This document shows, in pieces, positions 56,266 to 64,000 of a DNA stretch of 64,000 bases. The stretch is from the NCBI GenBank assembly GCA_043762325.1, contig JAYUMU010000175.1:1-64000 (forward strand). The letters run 5' to 3'. The stretch's first letter is position 1; each line of letters begins with the position of its first letter. Source of the stretch: JANXSS01 sp025356535 (lineage in GTDB: Bacteria > Pseudomonadota > Gammaproteobacteria > Burkholderiales > Burkholderiaceae_D). The notes under the pieces are model-generated. The model was given only the letters and a program-made list of their open reading frames with translations, ran no database searches and had not been told where the DNA came from. The position numbers and the translations under genes are program-made.

Positions 56266-56961
56266 ATGCTGCTTTCCGCCACTTCCCTGAACCAGTATTA
56301 CGGCGCCGCCCATACGCTGCGCGGCGTCTCGCTGGAAGTCGACCGCGGCGAATGCCTGGCGCTGCTGGGCCGCAATGGCGTCGGCAAGACCACGCTGTTG
56401 AAATGCCTGATGGGCGTGCTGCCGGTGGCCGGCGGCCAGGTGCTGTTCGACGGCCGCGACATCACGAAACTGAAACCGCATCAGCGTGCCGCTGCCGGCA
56501 TCGCTTATGTTCCGCAGGGGCGCGAAATCTTTGCGCGCCTCTCGGTCGAGGAAAATCTGCTGATGGGCATGGCGGTCGGCTCCGGCAAGAAGGGCATCAA
56601 TCCGGAAGTCTTCGAGCTGTTCCCGGTTTTGAAACAGATGCTGCAGCGGCGCGGCGGCGACCTCTCCGGCGGCCAGCAGCAGCAACTGGCGATTGCCCGC
56701 GCCCTGCTGGCCGAGCCGCGCCTGATCATCTTCGACGAACCGACCGAGGGCATCCAGCCGTCTATCATCAAGGATATCGAGCGGGTGATCCGCCTGCTGC
56801 GCCAGCGTGGCGACATGGCGATCCTGCTGTGCGAGCAGTATTTCGATTTCGCGCATGCGCTGGCGGACCGCTTCATCGTGCTCTCGCGCGGCGAAGTGGT
56901 GGCAGCCGGCAGCCAGGCAGAGATGGGCAGCGAGGACGTCAAGCGGCACCTGGCGGTATAG
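56266..56961 (+). CDS. urtE: Urea ABC transporter ATP-binding protein UrtE
   Basis: 231 residues, LivF type. SLNQYYGAAHTLRGVSLEV is the usual UrtE opening. Walker A GRNGVGKTTL, signature LSGGQQQQLAIARALLAEP, Walker B LIIFDEPTEGIQPSIIKDI and ILLCEQYFDFAHALADR follow. The ATG at 56266 was chosen because it gives the canonical N-terminus; an in-frame GTG at 56260 overlaps the urtD stop. Its stop is eight bases from ureD. Confidence 0.94.
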   Translation: MLLSATSLNQYYGAAHTLRGVSLEVDRGECLALLGRNGVGKTTLLKCLMGVLPVAGGQVLFDGRDITKLKPHQRAAAGIAYVPQGREIFARLSVEENLLMGMAVGSGKKGINPEVFELFPVLKQMLQRRGGDLSGGQQQQLAIARALLAEPRLIIFDEPTEGIQPSIIKDIERVIRLLRQRGDMAILLCEQYFDFAHALADRFIVLSRGEVVAAGSQAEMGSEDVKRHLAV

Positions 56962-56968
56962 TCGGCGC

Positions 56969-57907
56969 ATGAAAAATCCAGTTGCGGCAGAAGTCGCGGT
57001 GCCGCCGATCGATGCTGACGCAGCGCGCCCCGCACCACCGGCCGTGGTCATCGCATTGCCTGTCGTGCAGCCGTCGCATCCGCCGAGCGAAGCCGAACTC
57101 ACGCTGGGCTTTGCCCGCGACGGCGCCACCACGCGCCTGGTCGAACGCACGCATGTCGGCCCGCTGCGGGTGCAGAAGGCGCTTTATCCCGAGGGGCCCG
57201 CGCTGTGTCACGCGGTCATCGTCCATCCGCCGGGCGGCGTCGTCGGCGGCGACTGCATGCGCATCGTCGCGCGCGTCGAGGCGCAGGCGCGGGCGCTGCT
57301 GACCACACCGGGCGCGGCAAAATGGTACCGCGCCAACGGCCGCCGCTCGCAGCAGTCGGTGCGCCTGCAGGTCGAGGCCGGCGCCAGCCTGGAATGGCTG
57401 CCGCAGGAAACCATCTTCTTCAATGGCGCCGACGTGCGCCTCGACCATGCGGTGACGCTGGCCGATGACGCCGCCTACATCGGCAGCGAGATACTCTGCT
57501 TCGGTCGCACGGCCGCCGGCGAATCCTTCGACGCCGGCCAGATTTCCCAGCGCACGACGATCCGGCGCGGCGCGCATCTGCTATGGTTCGAGCAGGGCGT
57601 GATCGCGGCCGGCACGCCGGCGATGCAGGGCGCGCTCGGGCTGGCCGGCAACACCGTCTGCGCCACCCTGATTGCGGTCGGCAACGGCATGACGCCGGCA
57701 CTGGTGGACGCCCTGCGTGCCAGTGCGGCCGCACTGCCTGCCGGCGCAGGCGCCTTCGGCGTCTCGCTCATGAAAACCGTGCTGGTGGCGCGCTACCTCG
57801 GCAATTCGAGCGCGGAAGCAAAACGCCTGCTCGCCGTTGCCTGGGCCGGCGTGCGCCCGCTGCTGGTGGCACGCGAAGCTGCCATACCGCGCATCTGGAA
57901 TACCTGA
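56969..57907 (+). CDS. ureD: Urease accessory protein UreD
   Basis: 312 residues. UreD (UreH) is the scaffold that binds apo-urease and passes nickel from UreFG. Markers: LVERTHVGPLRVQKALYPEG, CHAVIVHPPGGVVGGD, TTPGAAKWYRANG, LEWLPQETIFFNGA and LGNSSAEAKRLL. About 45 residues of Ala/Pro-rich sequence precede the conserved domain. It links the urt transporter genes directly to the urease structural genes. Confidence 0.94.
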   Translation: MKNPVAAEVAVPPIDADAARPAPPAVVIALPVVQPSHPPSEAELTLGFARDGATTRLVERTHVGPLRVQKALYPEGPALCHAVIVHPPGGVVGGDCMRIVARVEAQARALLTTPGAAKWYRANGRRSQQSVRLQVEAGASLEWLPQETIFFNGADVRLDHAVTLADDAAYIGSEILCFGRTAAGESFDAGQISQRTTIRRGAHLLWFEQGVIAAGTPAMQGALGLAGNTVCATLIAVGNGMTPALVDALRASAAALPAGAGAFGVSLMKTVLVARYLGNSSAEAKRLLAVAWAGVRPLLVAREAAIPRIWNT

Positions 57908-57935
57908 TGCACTCTCATTTTCAAGGACCGAACGC

Positions 57936-58238
57936 ATGGATCTGACGCCGCGTGAAAAAGACAAGCTCCTCATCTTCACCGCCGCACTGCTGGCCGAACG
58001 CCGGCGCGCGCGCGGCCTGAAGCTGAACTATCCGGAAGCGGTGGCCTTCATCAGCGCGGCCATCATGGAAGGCGCACGCGACGGCCGCACGGTGGCGCAG
58101 CTGATGTCGGATGGCACGAAAATTCTTTCCCGCGCCGACGTCATGGAGGGCATCGCCGAAATGATCCCCGACATACAGATCGAAGCGACCTTCCTGGACG
58201 GCACCAAGCTCGTCACCGTCCATCATCCGATTCCCTGA
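57936..58238 (+). CDS. ureA: Urease subunit gamma
   Basis: 100 residues, exact family length. MDLTPREKDKLLIFTAALLAERRRARGLKLNYPEA is the standard gamma-subunit start; the end is TKLVTVHHPIP. It forms the urease trimer with UreB and UreC. AAGGA lies upstream of the ATG at 57936, and ureB begins 14 bases after its stop. Confidence 0.97.
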   Translation: MDLTPREKDKLLIFTAALLAERRRARGLKLNYPEAVAFISAAIMEGARDGRTVAQLMSDGTKILSRADVMEGIAEMIPDIQIEATFLDGTKLVTVHHPIP

Positions 58239-58252
58239 GCAGCGAGATAAAA

Positions 58253-58587
58253 ATGATTCCAGGCGAAATGCTGATCGAGCCGGGCGAGATCGAAATGAAT
58301 GCCGGACGCGCAACCGCCTGCGCGACGGTTGCCAACAGCGGCGACCGGCCGATCCAGGTCGGCTCCCATTTTCATTTTTTTGAGGTCAATCCGGCGCTGC
58401 GCTTCGACCGGGCGGCGGCCTACGGCATGCGGCTCGACATTGCCGCCGGCACCGCCGTGCGCTTCGAGCCGGGGCAGGAACGCAGCGTGACGCTGGTGGC
58501 GCTCGCCGGCGACCGGATCGTGTACGGCTTCAACGGTGCGGTGATGGGGCCGCTGGACAAACCGCCGCAGGCAGCCGGAGAAAAGCC

Positions 58588-58591
<4 letters not shown>
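58253..58591 (+). CDS. ureB: Urease subunit beta
   Basis: 112 residues. MIPGEMLIEPGEIEMNAGRATACATVANSGDRPIQVGSHFHFFEVNPAL is the diagnostic beta-subunit sequence. The C-terminus extends about ten residues past the conserved end (GFNGAVMGPLDK). The stop overlaps the ureC start by four bases (ATGA). Confidence 0.97.
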
Positions 58592-60336
<1,745 letters not shown>

Positions 60337-60359
60337 GACCGTTTGAAAACGAGCTGCCG

Positions 60360-60905
60360 ATGCTGACACTGAATACCAAAATTGCGAGCGCCGCATCGAT
60401 CGACGGCGAACTGCTGCTGCCCTTCGCCCTGCGCGAAAAAAGCCGCCAGCGCGCCCGCCTGCGCTCGGGCGAGGAAGTCGCCGTCTTCACGGTTCGCGGC
60501 ACCGTGCTGCGCCACGGCGACCTGATCGAGGGCAGCGAGGAAGACGGCAGCCGGCGCGTCATCCGCATCGTCGCCGCCGAGGAAGACACCTCGTGCATCC
60601 GCTGCGGCTCCAGTGAGGCGCTATTGCGCTGCGCCTTCCATCTCGGCAATCGCCACACCCAGGCGCAGGTCGGCAGCGACGCCGCCGGCGCCTTCCTGCG
60701 CATCCGGCGCGACCCGGTCCTGGCCGACATGCTGACCGGACTGGGCGCGTCCGTCACCGATGAAACGGCGCCCTTCGAGCCCGAGTCCGGCGCCTACGGC
60801 GGCGGCCATCATGCGCATGGCGACGGTCACGGTCATGGCGGCACGCTGCTGGCGCCGGTGCCGCTGCGCCAGAAGATCCACCGGCCCTCCGACCCGGCGG
60901 CATAG
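60360..60905 (+). CDS. ureE: Urease accessory nickel metallochaperone UreE
   Basis: 181 residues. UreE carries nickel to the UreDFG complex. The N-terminal peptide-binding domain (REKSRQRARLRSGEEVAVF) is followed by the metal-binding domain with LGNRHTQAQV. The C-terminal region has a His-rich segment (GGGHHAHGDGHGHGG) for nickel storage. A conserved CIRCGSSEALLRCAFHLGN stretch adds extra cysteines seen in Burkholderiales UreE. The ATG at 60360 lies 23 bases after ureC and has only a weak ribosome site. Confidence 0.95.
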   Translation: MLTLNTKIASAASIDGELLLPFALREKSRQRARLRSGEEVAVFTVRGTVLRHGDLIEGSEEDGSRRVIRIVAAEEDTSCIRCGSSEALLRCAFHLGNRHTQAQVGSDAAGAFLRIRRDPVLADMLTGLGASVTDETAPFEPESGAYGGGHHAHGDGHGHGGTLLAPVPLRQKIHRPSDPAA

Positions 60906-60909
60906 GCCG

Positions 60910-61602
60910 ATGCGCATACCGGCCAGCCCCGCCGCTCTGCTGCACCTGCTGCAACTGGCCAGCCCGTCGCTGCCGATCGGCGGCTACAGCTATTCGCAGG
61001 GCCTGGAGGCGGCGATGGAAAAGGGCCTGGTGCGCGATGAAGCAAGCGCCCGTGAATGGCTGGTGGCGACGCTGCAGGAAGTGGTGGTCCGCTTCGACGC
61101 GCCGCTCCTGTGGCGCCTGCTGCAAGCCTGGTCGATCTGCGACAGCGACGCCATCGACCACTGGACGGCAGTGGCGCTGGCCGGGCGCGACACGGCGGAG
61201 TTTCGCGCCGAGACGGTACAGATGGGCTATTCGCTGGCACGCCTGACGACCGACCTCGGCATTGCCGACGCAAGGCGGCAAGCGATCCTGTCGGCGCTGC
61301 CGGAGGTGCCGCTGCACTGCGCGCTGGCCTGCGCAGCCGTGGCGCTCGGCATTCCGAACGAGGCTGCATTGCTGGGCATGCTGTTTTCCTGGGCAGAAAA
61401 CCAGGTCCTGGTCTGCGTGAAATCAGTGCCGCTCGGCCAGGTCGCAGGCCAGCGCCTGCTGCTGTCGCTCCATCCCGCATTGGGAGCCGCAGCACTGACG
61501 GCTACAACCTTAGAGGACGACAACCTGGGCAACTGGACGCCTGGCCTGTCCCTGCTGTCGATACAACATGAAACCCAGTACAGCCGCCTGTACCGATCGT
61601 GA
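60910..61602 (+). CDS. ureF: Urease accessory protein UreF
   Basis: 230 residues, all helical. UreF works with UreD and UreG in nickel insertion and gates UreG GTPase activity. LLQLASPSLPIGGYSYSQGLEAAMEKGLV is the signature opening; QMGYSLARLTTDLG and WAENQVLVCVKSVPLGQVAGQRLL follow. It begins four bases after ureE. Unusually, a 241-base non-coding stretch separates it from ureG. Confidence 0.95.
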   Translation: MRIPASPAALLHLLQLASPSLPIGGYSYSQGLEAAMEKGLVRDEASAREWLVATLQEVVVRFDAPLLWRLLQAWSICDSDAIDHWTAVALAGRDTAEFRAETVQMGYSLARLTTDLGIADARRQAILSALPEVPLHCALACAAVALGIPNEAALLGMLFSWAENQVLVCVKSVPLGQVAGQRLLLSLHPALGAAALTATTLEDDNLGNWTPGLSLLSIQHETQYSRLYRS

Positions 61603-61619
61603 AACGCAAAACCAGAACC

Positions 61620-61802
61620 GACAAAGGCATTCGGACGCCAATTCCGACCGACGGCGCACAGACCGCCGCATCCCAGGATCCAGCCGGACGATCAACCACA
61701 ACCGAAAAAGGCATCGGTGTCAGCGTCATTTTTCGCAACGCCCCACCGCGAAATGTGACGCTGACCCCGATCCCGGCCCACGGAACACGGACCGCCGTAT
61801 CC
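61620..61802. repeat. REP-like hairpin within a degenerate duplication, between ureF and ureG
   Basis: The arms GGTGTCAGCGTCATTTTTCGC (first 20 bases of 61716-61736) and 61748-61768 are inverted copies at 18 of 21 positions around an 11-base loop; the right arm carries GGGGTCAGCGT on the minus strand. Flanking it are two direct copies: AAAGGCATTCGG / AAAGGCATCGG (61623 and 61707) and CACAGACCGCCGCATCC / CACGGACCGCCGTATCC (61657-61673 and 61786-61802, 15 of 17). The hairpin sits within the second copy. No coding sequence is evident. Confidence 0.6.
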
Positions 61803-61843
61803 GCAACGCACCGACAAACATCGCAACAGAAAGCCCCGAAACC

Positions 61844-62512
61844 ATGAACCAGCCCGCCTGCGCAACGCTCCCCCCACCCAACCCCCTGCGCGTGGGCATC
61901 GGCGGCCCGGTCGGCTCCGGCAAGACCGCCCTGTGCGAACTGCTCTGCAAGGGCATGCGCGACACTTATGAGATGGCGGTGATCACCAACGACATCTACA
62001 CCCGCGAAGACATGGAGATCCTGCTGCGCGCCGACGCCCTGCCGGCCGCCCGCCTGATGGGCGTGGAAACCGGCGGCTGTCCGCACACGGCGATCCGCGA
62101 AGACGCCTCGATCAACCTCGAAGCGATCGCCCGGATGAGCGCGGACTTCCCGCAACTCGACCTGATCCTCATCGAGTCCGGCGGCGACAACCTGGCGGCC
62201 ACCTTCAGCCCCGAACTGTCCGACCTGACGCTGTATGTCATAGATGTGGCCGGCGGCGAAAAGATACCGCGCAAGGGCGGCCCCGGCATCACCCGCTCGG
62301 ACCTGCTGATCATCAACAAGACCGACCTTGCGCCCTATGTGGGCGCCAACCTGGACGTGATGGCAGCCGACGCAAAACGCATGCGCGGCGAGCGGCCGTT
62401 TTTGTTCACCAACCTGCGCAGCGGCGATGGCGTGGCGCAGGTGATCGACTTCATCCGCCGCGAAGGCCTGCTCGACCATGTCAATCCGCGCGGCGGCAGC
62501 AAACCCGCCTGA
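61844..62512 (+). CDS. ureG: Urease accessory GTPase UreG
   Basis: 222 residues. UreG hydrolyses GTP to drive nickel delivery to urease. The P-loop GGPVGSGKT is at residues 20-28. The nickel-binding ETGGCPH (Cys-Pro-His) motif, NDIYTREDMEIL, ESGGDNLAATFSPEL and the guanine-specificity NKTD motif are intact. The ATG at 61844 gives the normal N-terminus; the same frame is open for another 92 codons upstream through the ureF-ureG gap, but that sequence is repeat-derived and unlike UreG. It is convergent with the CinA-like gene, seven bases apart. Confidence 0.96.
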   Translation: MNQPACATLPPPNPLRVGIGGPVGSGKTALCELLCKGMRDTYEMAVITNDIYTREDMEILLRADALPAARLMGVETGGCPHTAIREDASINLEAIARMSADFPQLDLILIESGGDNLAATFSPELSDLTLYVIDVAGGEKIPRKGGPGITRSDLLIINKTDLAPYVGANLDVMAADAKRMRGERPFLFTNLRSGDGVAQVIDFIRREGLLDHVNPRGGSKPA

Positions 62513-62519
62513 GGCCGCA

Positions 62520-63320
62520 CTACAGATCGGTGTATTCCGCACCCATCGCATCGAGTTCGGCCAGCAGCCGCGCAAAACCGGCCTTGGCCTGCTCCGGCTC
62601 GCCCTTGACGCCCAGCTCGATGTGCCGGCGCGTTGTGGCGTCGCCGACGCTGGGCAGGCTGAATACCTTGGCCTGCGGGTAAGCCGCCTCGATGCGCTCC
62701 ATCAGCGGCGTTAAGGTCGATTCGGCAATTTCGTAGACCAGCACCGATTGCTCGAACCAGGCGGTCTGGTGAAACAGGTGCGCATGGCGGCTCTCCAGCA
62801 CCGCCTCGATCATTGGCCAGGCCATCACCGGAAAACCCGGCACGAAATGCAGCATGCCGCCGCCCGCGCCCTTGATGGAAAAACCGGGAATCCTGTTATA
62901 GGGATTGTCGATGATCTCTGCGCCTTCGGGAAATTCGCCCATTTTCAGCCGGTGCAGGTTGTCGGCGGTATCGAGATCGACGCTCTCGCCTTTTTCACGG
63001 GCGATTTCCTGCATGCGTTCGCGGATGCGCAGGCGGGCATCCGGATGCAGCACCACCGGCACGCCCAGCGCGGCAGCGGCGCACTGGCGGGTATGGTCGT
63101 CGGGCGTGGCGCCGATGCCGCCGCAGGAAAAGACGATGTCGTCGGTGGCCAGCGCCTGGCGCAGCGCATTGGTGATGCGCGCCGGATCGTCGCCCAGGTA
63201 ATTCACCCAGGCCAGTTGCAGGCCGCGTGCGGCGAAGATCTCCAGTACCTTGGCAAAATGCTTGTCCTCGCGTTTGCCGGAGAGGATCTCGTCGCCGATG
63301 ATGATCAGACCGAATGCCAT
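62520..63320 (-). CDS. CinA/MoaB-type molybdopterin-binding domain protein
   Basis: 266 residues. The fold is indicated by GLIIIGDEILSGKREDKH, the NYLGDDPARI stretch, SCGGIGATPDDHTRQ and GFPVMAWPM, matching the N-terminal domain of CinA (competence/damage-inducible protein), which hydrolyses ADP-ribose-type nucleotides. The C-terminal CinA deamidase domain is absent; the last about 90 residues are a separate alpha/beta region. The start at 63320 overlaps the upstream EI24-type gene by 16 bases. Function in this organism is not known. Confidence 0.85.
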   Translation of the reverse strand: MAFGLIIIGDEILSGKREDKHFAKVLEIFAARGLQLAWVNYLGDDPARITNALRQALATDDIVFSCGGIGATPDDHTRQCAAAALGVPVVLHPDARLRIRERMQEIAREKGESVDLDTADNLHRLKMGEFPEGAEIIDNPYNRIPGFSIKGAGGGMLHFVPGFPVMAWPMIEAVLESRHAHLFHQTAWFEQSVLVYEIAESTLTPLMERIEAAYPQAKVFSLPSVGDATTRRHIELGVKGEPEQAKAGFARLLAELDAMGAEYTDL

Positions 63321-64000
63321 GTTTTGCCCGTGTTGTCGATGACGTTGGAAAAAGCCGGTGCCGGCCCGGCAGCGTTCGCCGCATCGCCTGCGCGCTGCCG
63401 CGCCAGCGCGGCCAGGCAGTAGTGCTCGAACCAGAGACCGGTGAAGACGAACACCAGCACGTACAGCCAGATCGCACCGCCGGCCAGGATCGGAAAGAAG
63501 ATCACCGACAGCGCGCCGCCAAGCCAGAGCAACGTCGGCGCCGCACCCATGGCGCCGGTGATGGCGCCGATGGCCAGCAGCGGCCAGCGGTGCCGGCGCA
63601 TCAGGCGGCGCCATTCGTCGCGGTCGGCATGTTCGGCCAGCGCGTCGTAGGCCATGACCCGGTAGGTCAGCCAGCCCCACAGCGCCGGCTGGATCAGGAA
63701 AGTAAATGGCGGCACGACCGACAGCGGCAGCGTGACGATCCACAGAAACAGGAACACGATGAACGACCACAGCGAGATGCCCAGCGTGCCCCACAGGCTG
63801 CCGCCGCGGCGACGCTCCAGTTCCGGATAACGGCGGGTCGCGACATGGCCGATGATTGCCGGCATGGCCAGCGTGCCGACAAAAATGAGGGCCGTCAGAA
63901 TCATCAGCGGCAGCAGCACCCACATTGCCAGCAGCGGCACGATCACGGTCTTGATGGCGCCCAGGCCCAGCCACGACAGCACGCCGCCGGCGACCTGGAA
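63305..64000 (-). CDS. EI24/CysZ-type membrane protein (N-terminus cut by window edge)
   Basis: At least 231 residues; the frame is open to the right edge, so the real start lies beyond it. About five to six membrane segments are visible. RRYPELERRRGGSLWGTLGISLWSFIVFLFLWIVTLPLSVVPP and LIQPALWGWLTYRVMAYDALAEHAD match the EI24 domain family of Burkholderiales, whose relatives include the sulfate permease CysZ. The C-terminal 25 residues are polar. Overlap with the CinA-like gene suggests co-transcription. Confidence 0.8.
   Translation of the reverse strand, partial: FQVAGGVLSWLGLGAIKTVIVPLLAMWVLLPLMILTALIFVGTLAMPAIIGHVATRRYPELERRRGGSLWGTLGISLWSFIVFLFLWIVTLPLSVVPPFTFLIQPALWGWLTYRVMAYDALAEHADRDEWRRLMRRHRWPLLAIGAITGAMGAAPTLLWLGGALSVIFFPILAGGAIWLYVLVFVFTGLWFEHYCLAALARQRAGDAANAAGPAPAFSNVIDNTGKTWHSV

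Noticed and set aside
61568..61843. Extension of ureG by 92 codons through the ureF-ureG gap
   Set aside because: The extra sequence is Arg/Asp/Thr-rich, derives from the repeat region and has no counterpart in UreG; the P-loop position is normal from 61844.

Overview
The window is a 64 kb piece of a GC-rich bacterial chromosome. Gene content and order point to a betaproteobacterium of the order Burkholderiales, most like Oxalobacteraceae (Herbaspirillum / Noviherbaspirillum / Massilia relatives). The supporting features are the block ribF-ileS-lspA-coaBC-dut, a YhdP-nitrilase-TldD operon, a polyhydroxyalkanoate phasin, a FimV-like protein, and a joined urtABCDE-ureDABCEFG locus. The placement is inference from gene content; there is no rRNA gene to confirm it.

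Layout. 1-6.0 kb (minus): yhdP, a nitrilase-family amidase and the start of tldD (cut by the left edge). 6.1-8.9 kb (plus): glnE, preceded by five 12-bp tandem repeats. 8.9-13.1 kb (minus): a DUF4198 exported protein, gapA and tkt. 13.2-21.4 kb (plus): rsmE, ribF, ileS, lspA, coaBC, dut and a lipoprotein related to M48 peptidases whose zinc motif is altered. 21.6-31.5 kb (minus): a sulfur-scavenging block in the order sbp, ssuE, ssuA, ssuD, ssuC, ssuB, cysT, cysW, cysA, cysB-like, so that a sulfonate operon sits between the sulfate-binding protein and its permease. 31.6-38.3 kb: an orphan peptide-type binding protein, a class II glutamine amidotransferase, a FimV-like protein, dgkA and an IclR regulator. 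38.5-42.2 kb (minus): a PBP7-type endopeptidase, a D-malate/tartrate dehydrogenase and an AmpC-type beta-lactamase. 42.2-46.2 kb: a decayed nitroreductase fragment, a PPOX-type flavoprotein, and a tightly overlapping minus-strand operon (HDAC-like deacetylase, EamA exporter, thioesterase, nitroreductase). 46.4-51.1 kb: phasin, a glycine-zipper stress-type protein and a DUF349 protein. 51.4-62.5 kb (plus): urea ABC transporter and urease with its accessory proteins. 62.5-64 kb (minus): a CinA/MoaB-like protein and an EI24-type membrane protein that runs off the right edge.

How it fits together. The two strongest themes are nutrient scavenging. Sulfate and alkanesulfonates are imported and desulfonated under a CysB-type regulator encoded at the end of the same gene run. 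Urea is imported by UrtABCDE and hydrolysed by nickel urease. The urtA promoter region has a sigma-54 type -24/-12 element and an upstream GCAC-N7-GTGC site as bound by NtrC, so nitrogen limitation probably switches on the whole urea locus.

I found no phage, intact insertion sequence, CRISPR array, tRNA, rRNA or recognisable defence system. The least ordinary items are small: a 166-bp element with near-perfect 22-bp inverted ends that contains the stop codon of the IclR gene; an unrelated 112-bp imperfect hairpin; two REP-like hairpins inside the urea operon; the pseudo-peptidase; and the nitroreductase relic. I do not see a convincing undescribed multi-gene system here.
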